From: Bacteroidota bacterium
Lineage (GTDB): Bacteria; Bacteroidota; Bacteroidia; Bacteroidales; VadinHA17
DNA: 64,000 nucleotides
Reading direction: 5' to 3'
Assembly (NCBI GenBank): GCA_016718875.1
Contig: JADKBL010000006.1
Span: forward strand, 62,001-126,000
Of the stretch, positions 43,072 through 52,776 are shown in pieces. The notes beneath the pieces are model-generated. The model saw only the letters and a program-made list of their open reading frames with translations. It had not been told where the DNA came from and did not search any database. Made by a program: the position numbers and the translations under genes. Position 1 is the stretch's first letter. The number at the start of each line of letters is the position of its first letter.

Positions 43072-44454
43072 TTAATTTTTTATATTCGGCAATTCCAGTC
43101 CGTAGCCTTTTTTCTTATCCTCGGCTTTAAGAAGGAAAGCAAATAAAAGTGCCAGCAATCCGAAACAGGTGAAGATAATCATAGGCAATGTGTAATTATA
43201 GGTAGGAACATTTACTCCATCAATCAGTTTGGTTCCTGTTATGCAATACTTATCAAGCACCCAGCCAATAAGTGCAGGGACACCCATCAATCCCCAGTTC
43301 TGAACCCAGAAGATTAGTGCATAGGCCGTTCCCAATTGCTTTTCAGGTATGATCTTTGGAACAGAGGGCCACATGGCAGAAGGAACAAGTGAAAAACCTA
43401 TTCCCAGTAAAATTATAAGGATTATAGCTACCGGCTTAAAATTCAGGAATGGAACGGAAAACAATGCATGAACGCCTATAAGTATAAGAGATCCAAGTAT
43501 CATGATGCTGGCTCCTTTTCCTTTCCGATCATACATATTTCCAAAAAGTGGTGTAAGAAGAATCGTACCAAACGGAAGAAGTGCCGGGATACTGCCTGCT
43601 ACGAGCGGATCCACACCGAATTTATTCACCATTAAGTCTGAAGCATACTTCAGAAACGGAAAAACGGCTGAATAAAACAACACGCATAGAATAGCAATAT
43701 ACCACCATCCTTTGTTCTTTATAATGAACCAGATATCAGAAATTCTGAAGGATTCTTCCTCGTCTGTTTTACCGGAAATTGCAGCTTCAGCAGCAACAGA
43801 TTGATCCAGCTTTTTATCCTTAGCTGTATAGATAAAGAAACTGATCATTCCGATGCATAGCAAAATCAGTCCTAAAAATATTGGTTTTGACACATCACCC
43901 ATCCATATTGCTATCGGGTATGAAGCAAATAGTGCAAGTCCTGTACCAACCCGGGCAGATGCCATCTCCAGCCCCATTGCAAGGGCCAGTTCTTTTCCCT
44001 TAAACCACTTAACTATTATTTTCGAAACAGTAATTCCGGCAACTTCAACTCCCACTCCAAATGTTGCATAACCAAGAGCAGCAATTACAACCTGGGCTTT
44101 CATACCTAGTATTTCATGTCCGTCCAGTGAACTTGTTGATATTGCCCAAAACTTTATTGCAGTTCCGGCAACCATTATAATTGTTGCCATCTTACCTGTA
44201 AAACGTACACCTTTTTTATCCAGAATTATCCCTCCAAGGATCAGCATAAGGAGGAAAACATTGAACCAGCCATAGGCACTTGTGAAGAATCCATACTCTG
44301 TGCTGTTCCAGAGTAGTTCTTTTTCGAGCATAGGCTTTAAAGGTGCCATCACATCAGTGAGGTAATAACCGCACAGCATTGTAAATGAAACAACAGCCAG
44401 GGCAGTCCAGCGCGCCACTTTTGAGTCACGCAAAGTATTTGTTACAGTTTCCAT
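43072..44454 (-). CDS. MFS transporter
   Basis: 460 residues with 12 membrane helices. After a short N-terminal segment (METVTNTLRDSKVARWTAL) the first helices start; the loop 2-3 motif reads GGIILDKKGVRFTGK and the second half has GNMYDRKGKGAS. A long charged loop (KDKKLDQSVAAEAAISGKTDEEE) lies between the halves. The family may be that of sugar- or organic-acid porters of the oxalate/formate type. The substrate is not visible. The start is the only in-frame ATG compatible with the first helix. It shares its direction with the Cys-rich gene but the gap (over 60 bases, with a separate promoter) argues against one operon. Confidence 0.8.
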   Translation of the reverse strand: METVTNTLRDSKVARWTALAVVSFTMLCGYYLTDVMAPLKPMLEKELLWNSTEYGFFTSAYGWFNVFLLMLILGGIILDKKGVRFTGKMATIIMVAGTAIKFWAISTSSLDGHEILGMKAQVVIAALGYATFGVGVEVAGITVSKIIVKWFKGKELALAMGLEMASARVGTGLALFASYPIAIWMGDVSKPIFLGLILLCIGMISFFIYTAKDKKLDQSVAAEAAISGKTDEEESFRISDIWFIIKNKGWWYIAILCVLFYSAVFPFLKYASDLMVNKFGVDPLVAGSIPALLPFGTILLTPLFGNMYDRKGKGASIMILGSLILIGVHALFSVPFLNFKPVAIILIILLGIGFSLVPSAMWPSVPKIIPEKQLGTAYALIFWVQNWGLMGVPALIGWVLDKYCITGTKLIDGVNVPTYNYTLPMIIFTCFGLLALLFAFLLKAEDKKKGYGLELPNIKN

Positions 44455-44653
44455 ATATCTGGTTTAGTATTAGAATTTATGACAGGTAAAAGTAAAAAAT
44501 AAAATGAATGAAAGTCTCTAAAACAGAAATGTTATGCGAACATATCAATGGCCCGATTGTTGATAACTACAGTGATAAATAAGAGTTTATTAATCAGAAA
44601 TAGTATTTTTCACTTATTTTGCAAAAAACAAACATCAAAGAAAACTCACTTCA

Positions 44654-45202
44654 ATGAAAAAAATAATATTACCGGTATTTTTACTTATGATGCTGTTAGT
44701 TGCTGTACCTCTTAACATGATAACGGCCCAGACCCCAATGGTAAAATGGTATACTATCCAGGAAGCAGAAAAACTACTGAAGGAATCCCCAAGACCTCTC
44801 TTTATTGATACCTATACCGACTGGTGCGGATGGTGCAAGAAAATGGATAAGGATACATTCACCAATAATGTAATTGCAGATCTTCTTAATAATAAATTTT
44901 ATGCTGTAAAATTCAATGCCGAAGGAAAAGAGAAGGTAGATTTTCTTGGACAAACATTTATAAATGACGGCAAGGCAGGAAATGCACATCAGCTTGCAGT
45001 TGCGCTTCTTCAGGGACAGCTCTCCTACCCGACTGTTGTTTTTCTTACCACTCAGACTGACGGAAAAATAGGTGTATCCCCTGTACCTGGTTATAAAGCT
45101 CCTAAAGATATGGAAGTTCTTCTCAGCTTTTTTGCCGATAAGAATTACGAGACCCAGAAGTGGGAGGATTTCCAGAAAACGTTTAAGGGGAAGATACAGT
45201 AA
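44654..45202 (+). CDS. Secreted thioredoxin-like protein
   Basis: 182 residues with a signal peptide (LLMMLLVAVPLNMITAQ). The thioredoxin fold's active site is TDWCGWCKKMDKDTF, a C-x-x-C variant (WCGWC) of DUF255/thioredoxin_7-like members. The cis-proline loop is QLSYPTVVF. Exported proteins of this type reduce or isomerise disulfides in the periplasm. No partner is adjacent. A palindromic repeat follows its stop and it is convergent with the DUF4831 gene. Confidence 0.82.
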   Translation: MKKIILPVFLLMMLLVAVPLNMITAQTPMVKWYTIQEAEKLLKESPRPLFIDTYTDWCGWCKKMDKDTFTNNVIADLLNNKFYAVKFNAEGKEKVDFLGQTFINDGKAGNAHQLAVALLQGQLSYPTVVFLTTQTDGKIGVSPVPGYKAPKDMEVLLSFFADKNYETQKWEDFQKTFKGKIQ

Positions 45203-45204
45203 GC

Positions 45205-45245
45205 GGCAACCGGCTACCGGCTACCGGTAACCGGTTACCGGTTAC
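45205..45245. repeat. ACCGG-type array with a 20-base perfect palindrome
   Basis: Between the convergent stops of the thioredoxin-like and DUF4831 genes lies CGGCAACCGGCTACCGGCTA, then the palindrome ACCGGTAACCGGTTACCGGT (45,223-45,242), which equals its own reverse complement. It could act as a bidirectional transcription or structural element, or be one more dispersed low-complexity array. No poly-T tract flanks it. Confidence 0.6.
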
Positions 45246-45249
45246 AAAT

Positions 45250-46380
45250 TTACTTTGCAATAATGAAATTCGCAGGTAACTGGATAGTCTCACCAAACTG
45301 GTAAATAAGTTTCCGCGATTTAAACAGCACCTCATTACCCATTGATATCTTTATATTGACTACATCAGGCACTCTGTAATAAAGCTTATCAAAAGTGGTA
45401 TTAGACTCTCCGGCCTGATTCTTGTTTATAACAGTAAGAGCCCTGGTCTTACGCTCAGGTACAAGCTCTGCATTTACAGGAACACCTCCCTTGGCAGAGC
45501 CAGTAACAGGTCCTGTCAGTTCTGAAAACTGAAACAACGGAACAGGCTTTTTCTCCATCCCTGGCTCAGGAATGAGATTGAATGAAAAACTTCTGTTTTC
45601 CCTGATGACCTTACCTGCGAACAATTCTGTGTACTCTCTTTCAAGTCGGTTCATCTCATTTATTGCAGCGTCACTCTGCGGAAAAACATTGGCTTCTCCT
45701 GTCAGAATCAGGTGTTTGCCATCGCGCATCTCCATAATTCTTTTCGCAGCTTTTTCCGCCAGCTGTTCAGTACCCAGCCGCTTCTTCTTTTCAACGATGT
45801 AAGGAATCCGTATGAATGTTGAATCGATGCTTACCCTCTTATAGGCTGTATCGCTCTGCAGATTGTAATACTCATCCGATCCAAGGTCTTCAAACCTCAG
45901 CTGATCGAATTCATGTCCATCACCAACTGACTGTTTTTCAGCAACCAAAAACTGCTTCGGATTTATATCAAGAATAAGTCCTTCCTTCCTGAGTGACAAT
46001 GCATTGCTTCTCAAAAAAGAGCTGCTCTTGATAACATAGTATTCGGATGGATCAAGTTCTTCATGTGCATTTACTGTAATACCCGTTATTGTCCAGTATT
46101 CACTTTCCTTATCAACAGCATCAGTAATCCCAAGAAGATCAGCAGCATATCGTGCATATGGACCAGGTATTTCCATCGTACGTTCCATTTCAACCCTGAC
46201 ATTGAACACAGTTCTTGGAAGTCCGTAAATGATGCTGGCTTCTGTCATGGATACAGTATCCGACAATGGCACCACAACCGGTTTGGAATCAACAATTTTT
46301 TTACCTGTGGTACAGGAAACCATACTTGAAATGACCAGGCTTATTATAATAAGTTTTAAAGAATTTCGTATTTGTGCCAT
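45250..46380 (-). CDS. DUF4831-family lipoprotein
   Basis: 376 residues. The lipoprotein signal ends SMVSC (LKLIIISLVISSMVSC). The body, with YGLPRTVFNVRVEMERTMEIPGPY and ITGITVNAHEELDPSEYYVIK, is typical of DUF4831, a family confined to Bacteroidetes. The function is unknown. An internal ADP-like KRIMEMRDGKHLILTGEANVF segment is also typical of the family. It stands alone between two oppositely or similarly oriented genes; the Nnr gene lies 42 bases upstream on the same strand. Confidence 0.8.
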   Translation of the reverse strand: MAQIRNSLKLIIISLVISSMVSCTTGKKIVDSKPVVVPLSDTVSMTEASIIYGLPRTVFNVRVEMERTMEIPGPYARYAADLLGITDAVDKESEYWTITGITVNAHEELDPSEYYVIKSSSFLRSNALSLRKEGLILDINPKQFLVAEKQSVGDGHEFDQLRFEDLGSDEYYNLQSDTAYKRVSIDSTFIRIPYIVEKKKRLGTEQLAEKAAKRIMEMRDGKHLILTGEANVFPQSDAAINEMNRLEREYTELFAGKVIRENRSFSFNLIPEPGMEKKPVPLFQFSELTGPVTGSAKGGVPVNAELVPERKTRALTVINKNQAGESNTTFDKLYYRVPDVVNIKISMGNEVLFKSRKLIYQFGETIQLPANFIIAK

Positions 46381-46422
46381 ATTGGATCTAGTTTAAATTT
46401 TGAGTTTTATTTTAGGGGCAAT

Positions 46423-47943
46423 TCAGGATGAATGTTCCCTGATTCTATTATACGCGTTACCTATATTATTTATTATATCCGATGCAATCAATGATTCATA
46501 TCCTGAATAATCTGCTGCAATATCACCGGCAAGTCCGTGAATGTACATCCCTGCCAGAGCAGCATTTTCAGCTGAATACCCCTGCGCCAGCAAAGATAAT
46601 ATTATTCCGGTAAGTACATCGCCGCTGCCACCTGTTGCCATACCCGGATTACCTGTGCTGTTAAATATAACATTTCCATCCGGAGTGCTTACCGAGGTAT
46701 ATGCACCTTTAAGCAGTACAATACAATTATGCTTCCGGGAAAACTCGATTTGTTTTTGCAGCCTGGAATAACCATTTTCACATTTTCCTGCAATCCTTTC
46801 AAATTCTTTCGGATGAGGAGTCAGAACTACAGAGGGATTAAGCAGTGAATACCATTTTGGATTCGCTGACAGAATATTGATAGCATCTGCATCAACAACA
46901 ACCGGTTTTCTGAATACCTTCAGAAATGCATGAAGAGCTTTACCTGTAGCATCACCGGTTCCTATCCCCGGACCAATTGCAGCTGCATCATATGAACCGG
47001 ACAGATCTATATTACTTATCACATCATCCGAATCATCAGTATGAACCATCGCTTCAGGAACAGCAGTCTGCATTATTATTCTCCCGGAAGATGGTATATG
47101 ACATGTAATCAGTCCTATACCAGTTCTGAGTGCGGCCCCGGCACCCAATAATGCAGCGCCCATTTTACCATTGGATCCGGCAATAAGAAGACCGTGACCA
47201 AAAATACCTTTATGATCAAACTTCTTTCTGGTCTTCAATAATGGAGCTATATCTTCATTTTCAACAAAACTATACGGTGATGCAGTATCCCTGATCGCTG
47301 CCTCACTCAGACCAATTTTCAAAACCTCCCATTGACCAACAAAATCAGCATTTTCAGCAAAGAGAAAAGCAAGTTTCGGGAACTGGAAGCTCAGAGTATA
47401 GTCAGCCTTTATTATTGCATCCTGATCATTTCCGGAGTTGTCCTCGCCAAAAAGACCGGAAGGTATATCAACAGAGATCCTAAGTGCACCACTATTATTA
47501 ATCAGACCAATTATTTCCTTGGGCAATCCTTCAACAGGTCTTATCAGACCGGACCCGAAAATTGCATCAAAAATTACATCATCTGATGAGATTACCGGAA
47601 ATTGTTCGGGAGAAGTAAGAATTTTTATATCAATCCGCGAATCACCCTTAAGCCTCCTGAAGTTAAAGTCCCAGTCAGGAGAGGTCTTATCCGTAAACTT
47701 AACATAGTAAAGTTCAACATCATATCTCTCCTGCACAAGCATTCCTGAAAGCGCCAGTCCATCTCCTCCGTTATTACCTGGTCCGGCAAAGATAAATACC
47801 TTCCGGCTTCTTTCATACCGGTGTACATACCAGCTGAAGAGTCTGGAGGCTGCCCTCTCCATAAGCTCGTGTGAAGCTATTGGTTCATGCAGGATTGTAT
47901 AATTGTCGATCTCCTTAATCTGACCTGTCCGGAATATTTTCAT
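46423..47943 (-). CDS. nnr: Bifunctional NAD(P)H-hydrate repair enzyme (epimerase/dehydratase)
   Basis: 506 residues in two domains. The N-terminal YjeF epimerase (to ~210) has FAGPGNNGGDGLALSGML (the family G-N-N-G-G-D-G motif). The C-terminal ADP-dependent (S)-NAD(P)H-hydrate dehydratase has GLLIAGSNGKMGAALLGA, PGIGTGDATGKAL, LTPHPKEF and the catalytic NPGMATGGSGDVLTGI. The enzyme repairs hydrated NADH and NADPH. Domain order and length are normal. Start: ATG at 47,943, with a -7-like element at 47,996 upstream. Confidence 0.9.
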   Translation of the reverse strand: MKIFRTGQIKEIDNYTILHEPIASHELMERAASRLFSWYVHRYERSRKVFIFAGPGNNGGDGLALSGMLVQERYDVELYYVKFTDKTSPDWDFNFRRLKGDSRIDIKILTSPEQFPVISSDDVIFDAIFGSGLIRPVEGLPKEIIGLINNSGALRISVDIPSGLFGEDNSGNDQDAIIKADYTLSFQFPKLAFLFAENADFVGQWEVLKIGLSEAAIRDTASPYSFVENEDIAPLLKTRKKFDHKGIFGHGLLIAGSNGKMGAALLGAGAALRTGIGLITCHIPSSGRIIMQTAVPEAMVHTDDSDDVISNIDLSGSYDAAAIGPGIGTGDATGKALHAFLKVFRKPVVVDADAINILSANPKWYSLLNPSVVLTPHPKEFERIAGKCENGYSRLQKQIEFSRKHNCIVLLKGAYTSVSTPDGNVIFNSTGNPGMATGGSGDVLTGIILSLLAQGYSAENAALAGMYIHGLAGDIAADYSGYESLIASDIINNIGNAYNRIREHSS

Positions 47944-47995
47944 TCTGATGTCATAAAGCCACTAAGAAAATTAGTATTACGAAAAACATATATTA

Positions 47996-48003
47996 CAAAT
48001 TTA
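47996..48003 (-). promoter_or_regulatory. Possible -7 element (TAAATTTG) for nnr
   Basis: CAAATTTA on the plus strand is TAAATTTG on the minus strand, about 50 bases before the nnr ATG. No -33 at 19 bases; the call is weak. Confidence 0.35.
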
Positions 48004-48091
48004 CACTCTAAACTGCTCAATAAAAAATAAAGACAAAAGAATGCAGAATACGGACAGGACAAATCTGATTTTTTTAGTTTAAAAAGATTGA

Positions 48092-48099
48092 TATATTTG
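48092..48099 (+). promoter_or_regulatory. Possible -7 element (TATATTTG) for the peptide porter
   Basis: TATATTTG matches TAnnTTTG and lies about 107 bases before the ATG at 48,207. No clear -33 TTTG. The rest of this 263-base divergent gap shows nothing further. Confidence 0.4.
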
Positions 48100-48206
48100 T
48101 TTTCCTGCAAAGGTAAGTTATTCAAAAAAAGAAGATAATTAAGCCATCAGGATTATTGGCATTAGTGATTTGAAAAACAAGTAATTAATAACTAAAAAAC
48201 AACAAT

Positions 48207-50066
48207 ATGCTTAAGAATCATCCAAAAGGACTGCTTGTAGCATTTTTCGCAAACATGGGCGAAAGATTCGGATTCTATACAATGATGGCAATTCTGGTAC
48301 TATTCCTTCAGGCTAAATTTGGTTTGCCAGCGGAAAAAGCAGGTGATATCTACAGCTGGTTCTACTTCAGCATTTATGCCCTTGCACTGTTTGGAGGTAT
48401 TTTGGCAGACTCGACCAGAAAATACAAAACAGTAATTCTTTTCGGTATTATTATAATGTTTGCCGGATATTTACTTATGGCAGTACCCGGTATGTCCCTC
48501 ACATTTACAATAGTTGCATTATTCACTATTGCCTTCGGAAATGGTCTCTTCAAAGGAAATCTACAGGCTGTTGTTGGACAAATGTATGATAACCCCCAGT
48601 ATTCTAAATTCAGGGATTCAGCATTCATGATATTTTATATGGGTATAAATGTAGGTGCATTTTTTGCACCATTTGCTGCATCAGCAATGCGTGACTGGTG
48701 GCTAAAATTCAATGGTTTTGCACATGATGGATCAATACCATCACTTTGCCATCAGCTGGTTAACGGAACAATTTCCCAGGTAGATAGTGAAAAACTCCAG
48801 ATACTTGCAAATTCAGTAAGTATAACTGGTCCTGTTATCGATCTGTCTGCTTTTGCCGCAAAGTATCTTGATGTTTTTGCAAAAGGATATAATTACGCAT
48901 TCGGTATTGCAGCGGGTGCAATGGTAATCTCATTACTGGTTTATATCTTCTTCAATAAATTCCTTCCAAACAAGGAAAAAGTTTCCAAAGAGGGAGGACC
49001 TGAAATTCCATTCAAAACAAGTCCATTACTTATTGCCTTTGGGGCTCTGATTGCAACAGGTCTGATATTTAGTTTTATCCTTAGTTATGCTACCGGAAGC
49101 CCTTTTGGAAAAGTGGTTGCAAATGGAATGGCTTTCGGCCTCTTTGGTGGTTTTGTAACATGGATGCTCTTAAGTGCCAGGAAGGAAGAATTTTCACGCA
49201 TCTCAGCTCTTATACTGGTATTCATTGTTGTAATATTTTTCTGGATGTCATTTCACCAGAACGGACTTACACTTACAATGTTTGCCCGTGACTATAATGT
49301 AAAGCAGGTTGAACCATTTACTAACATTTTCTTTACCCTTCCTTCAATTCTTGCTTTTATCGGCTCAATTGCAGGACTAATATTAGTGGTAAAAAAGAAT
49401 ATAAAACTGAATGCAAGGATTGCTTCAGGAGTTCTCTTTGTAATTACACTTTTGATGACAATATTCTTTCTAACAGGAATAGATCCGTTTAACGTATTCA
49501 ATAAGATCTTCACTCCTTTCAAAGCTCAAAATTCTATTACTCCTGAGATTTTCCAGTCGTTTAATCCTCTGTTTATAGTAGCACTAACATTCCCGGTTAT
49601 GGGAATATTCGCATGGTTAAATAAAAAAGGTATTGAACCTTCTACACCAAAGAAGATTGGAATAGGAATGATAATAGCAGCAATCGGGTTTATTATTGTG
49701 CTTACTGCTTCAGTTGATCTTACATCTCCAAAAACTTTATCAGGCTCACCTGTAGATGATATTGAAAGAGTATCCCCTTACTGGTTAATAAGCAGTTACC
49801 TGATACTGACAATTGCAGAGCTGTTTTTAAGTCCAATGGGATTATCATTCGTATCGAAGGTTGCACCATCCCGTTTCCAGGGTTTAATGCAGGGAGGATG
49901 GCTTCTGGCAACTGCAGTGGGAAATAAGCTTCTTTTTGTTGGAACCCTTCTATGGGATAAAGTAGAACTGTGGCAGCTTTGGCTTGTTTTTATTGTTTGC
50001 TGTCTTCTTTCTGCAACCTTTATTTTCTCGATACTTAAAAGACTTGAAAAAGTAGGAAATAATTAG
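48207..50066 (+). CDS. POT/PTR-family peptide:proton symporter
   Basis: 619 residues, about 14 transmembrane helices. The opening GLLVAFFANMGERFGFYTMMAILVLFL is close to the family motif (ExxERFxYYG): here ERFGFYT keeps the two conserved residues that couple protons. The second family block is found as IFYMGINVGAFFAP (F-Y-x-x-I-N-x-G). The extra central insertion and C-terminal extension match the longer Bacteroidetes dipeptide/tripeptide porters. The substrate is presumably di- and tripeptides. It is isolated, with a promoter-like element upstream. Confidence 0.88.
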   Translation: MLKNHPKGLLVAFFANMGERFGFYTMMAILVLFLQAKFGLPAEKAGDIYSWFYFSIYALALFGGILADSTRKYKTVILFGIIIMFAGYLLMAVPGMSLTFTIVALFTIAFGNGLFKGNLQAVVGQMYDNPQYSKFRDSAFMIFYMGINVGAFFAPFAASAMRDWWLKFNGFAHDGSIPSLCHQLVNGTISQVDSEKLQILANSVSITGPVIDLSAFAAKYLDVFAKGYNYAFGIAAGAMVISLLVYIFFNKFLPNKEKVSKEGGPEIPFKTSPLLIAFGALIATGLIFSFILSYATGSPFGKVVANGMAFGLFGGFVTWMLLSARKEEFSRISALILVFIVVIFFWMSFHQNGLTLTMFARDYNVKQVEPFTNIFFTLPSILAFIGSIAGLILVVKKNIKLNARIASGVLFVITLLMTIFFLTGIDPFNVFNKIFTPFKAQNSITPEIFQSFNPLFIVALTFPVMGIFAWLNKKGIEPSTPKKIGIGMIIAAIGFIIVLTASVDLTSPKTLSGSPVDDIERVSPYWLISSYLILTIAELFLSPMGLSFVSKVAPSRFQGLMQGGWLLATAVGNKLLFVGTLLWDKVELWQLWLVFIVCCLLSATFIFSILKRLEKVGNN

Positions 50067-50278
50067 TCCGGGACTGGAAAGTTTTTGCTTCAGACAGGTC
50101 AGGCAATGCCATTTAAGATATTTTGAGGAATTTAAGCTGTAATACCTCAGTTGTCTTTGTACTATTTAAATTCATTAAATATATTAATCATTAAACAGGT
50201 TTTACTTGTAACTTATTAGAATTACATCATATTATATTAATGTTTTCAATTTAACTAGGAAAAGAACTGTTTTTTTAC

Positions 50279-50314
50279 TAATTTTGTCTCATTATGCATC
50301 TTTAGGGATGCATA
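50279..50314 (+). promoter_or_regulatory. Promoter -7 element and leader hairpin of the threonine operon
   Basis: TAATTTTG (50,279-50,286) matches TAnnTTTG. Directly downstream, TATGCATC (50,293-50,300) pairs perfectly with GATGCATA (50,307-50,314) over a six-base loop, followed by a T-rich stretch. The ATG of thrA lies 20 bases further (50,335). Hairpin plus T run could act as an attenuator or as a transcript 5' stabiliser. Confidence 0.5.
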
Positions 50315-50334
50315 TTTATTTTTAAGATAAGAAT

Positions 50335-52764
50335 ATGAAAGTACTGAAATTTGGAGGTACATCTGTAGGATCACCTGAAAGGATCAGGGGTGTCCGTAAA
50401 ATAATTGAGTCTCAGCCATCTGATTGTCTGGTAGTTGTTTCAGCTTTTCAGGGTATCACCGATGAGCTCAAGCAGGCCTGTGAACTGGCATGTGCCCGCA
50501 ATGATGATTACAAGACGCAATTATCGGCAATAACTGCCAGACACAGAGACTATTCAAGGCAGCTGCTTGATAAGATAAGCCTGAAAAGAGTAAATACCAT
50601 AATGGATAAAATATTTCTTGATCTTGAAGGGATTCTCAGTGGGATATATCTTGTCAGAGAACTGAGCAAACATTCACTTGATCAGGTGCTTAGTACCGGA
50701 GAACTACTCTCTTCCCTGATAATCAGCAACATGATCAATGATTGCTATTATATTGATTCAAGAACAATTATCAGGACCGACAGCAATTTCGGATTTGCAA
50801 ATGTCGATTTCGAAAAAACCAATAAGCTTATCAGGCAAAGCCTGCCGGAGGGAAAAAAGGTTATTCTGATACCAGGTTTTATTGCCTCAAATGAAAACAA
50901 TGAAACAACAACCCTTGGCAGAGGTGGCTCAGATTACACTGCAGCAATTGCAGCTGCTGCCATCGATGCTGAAGTACTTGAGATCTGGACCGATGTGGAC
51001 GGATTTATGACAGCTGATCCGAAAAAGGTTGACAAGGCATATGCAATTGAAAGCCTGACATATTCTGAAGCTATTGAGCTGTCACATTTCGGAGCCAAGG
51101 TAATATATACTCCTACTCTTCGTCCTGTCTACAAAAAGAATATTCCCATTATTGTCCTTAATACATTTAAACCTGATCTTAAGGGTACACTCATAAGTCA
51201 TAAATCACTCAATGGGAATAAAAGCCCCATAAAAGGGATCTCATCAATAGACCACATTGACCTGATAACACTACAGGGAACCGGCATGGTTGGAGTAACA
51301 GGCACTTCAATGAGATTATTCGGTGCACTGGCAAGAATGAATATCAATATTATTCTTATCACCCAGGCTTCTTCAGAATACTCTATATCATTTGCGGTTA
51401 TTCCATCCGACTCAGAGCACGCAAAAGATGCAATTGCAAATGAATTCAGGGCAGAAATAGAACTTAAAAAGGAACTCAATATACTGATAGAGAAGAATCT
51501 GTCGATTATAGCTATTGTCGGAGAAAAGATGAAGAACACTCCCGGCATTTCGGCAACCCTTTTCAGATCCCTTGGCAGGAACGGCATTAATGTTATTGCC
51601 ACGGCACAAGGATCATCAGAGCTTAACATTTCGGTAGTCATAAAGAATGAAAGTCTGAAAAAAGCTCTTAATGTAATTCATGACGGTTTTTTCCTTTCAC
51701 GATATAAAGAGATGTATCTTTTTGTTGCTGGTACAGGACTTGTAGGAACCAGTCTTCTAAAGCAACTTAAGGATCAGGCACCTACTCTACTTGCCGAACA
51801 TAATCTTAAGATCAATCTGATGGGTGTTACTAATACCAGGAAGATGATAATCGACAAGAAGTGTGTTTCGCTTGATAATTACAGGGATGCATTGAAAACA
51901 TCCACCGACAAGGGGGATATTGCAGCATTCATAAGTCATATGACCCGTTTAAATCTGAGGAACTCCGTTTTTATCGATTGCACTGCAAATGAAGACGTTG
52001 CCTCGAGATATAAAGATATACTTTCCAAATATGTCTCTGTTGTAACCGCCAATAAAATAGCATGCTCCTCAGAATTCAGTTATTACCAGATGCTCAGGAA
52101 CACTGCTGCGGAACGTGGAGTCAGATTCATTTATGAAACAACTGTCGGAGCCGGACTGCCGATTATCAAGACAATAACCGACCTCGTAGTGAGCGGAGAT
52201 AAGATTCTGAAAATTGAAGCAGTCCTCTCAGGCACAATGAATTTCATTTTCAATGAACTGGGTCCTGATATGCCGCTAAGCACAGCCATTAAAAAAGCCA
52301 GGGAGAAAGGTTATTCAGAGCCTGACCCAAGGGTGGATCTGAGTGGAACAGATGTGGTGAGAAAAATACTTATTCTGGCAAGGGAAGCCGGATACCCTCT
52401 TGAAAAAGAAGATGTTGTAGTTGAAAAGTTTCTTCCGGAAGATTGCTTCAAAGGAGACCTGAACAGCTTCTTTGAAAAAGTAAAGAATTATGATGAAGAG
52501 TTCGAGAAAAAGAGGAAGAAACTGGCCGCAAAAAATATGAAATGGAGATTTTTTGCCACACTTGACAATGGAAAGGCAAGGGTTGAGCTTTTAACAATTG
52601 GTTCTGACCATCCTTCATTTAATCTTGAAGGAAGCAATAACATTATTCTTCTGACAACAACAAGGTACAAAGAGCTCCCAATGGTAATAAAGGGCTATGG
52701 TGCTGGTGCAGAAGTGACTGCAGCGGGTGTATTTGCCGATCTGATGAGAGTTGTAAATGTTTAA
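50335..52764 (+). CDS. thrA: Bifunctional aspartate kinase / homoserine dehydrogenase
   Basis: 809 residues. Aspartate kinase (about 1-300) starts MKVLKFGGTSVGSPERIRG and has TLGRGGSDYTAA, the ATP/aspartate motif. Two ACT-type regulatory domains follow (ISSIDHIDLITLQGTGMVGV and NIIAIVGEKMKNTPGISA), which usually give threonine feedback control. Homoserine dehydrogenase starts near residue 463 (FVAGTGLVGTSLLKQL, Rossmann) and has YETTVGAGLPIIKTI and LSGTMNFIFNEL. Fusion and length match Bacteroidetes and enterobacterial ThrA. It begins the operon with thrC 12 bases after its stop. Confidence 0.93.
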   Translation: MKVLKFGGTSVGSPERIRGVRKIIESQPSDCLVVVSAFQGITDELKQACELACARNDDYKTQLSAITARHRDYSRQLLDKISLKRVNTIMDKIFLDLEGILSGIYLVRELSKHSLDQVLSTGELLSSLIISNMINDCYYIDSRTIIRTDSNFGFANVDFEKTNKLIRQSLPEGKKVILIPGFIASNENNETTTLGRGGSDYTAAIAAAAIDAEVLEIWTDVDGFMTADPKKVDKAYAIESLTYSEAIELSHFGAKVIYTPTLRPVYKKNIPIIVLNTFKPDLKGTLISHKSLNGNKSPIKGISSIDHIDLITLQGTGMVGVTGTSMRLFGALARMNINIILITQASSEYSISFAVIPSDSEHAKDAIANEFRAEIELKKELNILIEKNLSIIAIVGEKMKNTPGISATLFRSLGRNGINVIATAQGSSELNISVVIKNESLKKALNVIHDGFFLSRYKEMYLFVAGTGLVGTSLLKQLKDQAPTLLAEHNLKINLMGVTNTRKMIIDKKCVSLDNYRDALKTSTDKGDIAAFISHMTRLNLRNSVFIDCTANEDVASRYKDILSKYVSVVTANKIACSSEFSYYQMLRNTAAERGVRFIYETTVGAGLPIIKTITDLVVSGDKILKIEAVLSGTMNFIFNELGPDMPLSTAIKKAREKGYSEPDPRVDLSGTDVVRKILILAREAGYPLEKEDVVVEKFLPEDCFKGDLNSFFEKVKNYDEEFEKKRKKLAAKNMKWRFFATLDNGKARVELLTIGSDHPSFNLEGSNNIILLTTTRYKELPMVIKGYGAGAEVTAAGVFADLMRVVNV

Positions 52765-52776
52765 CGAACTAAGTTA

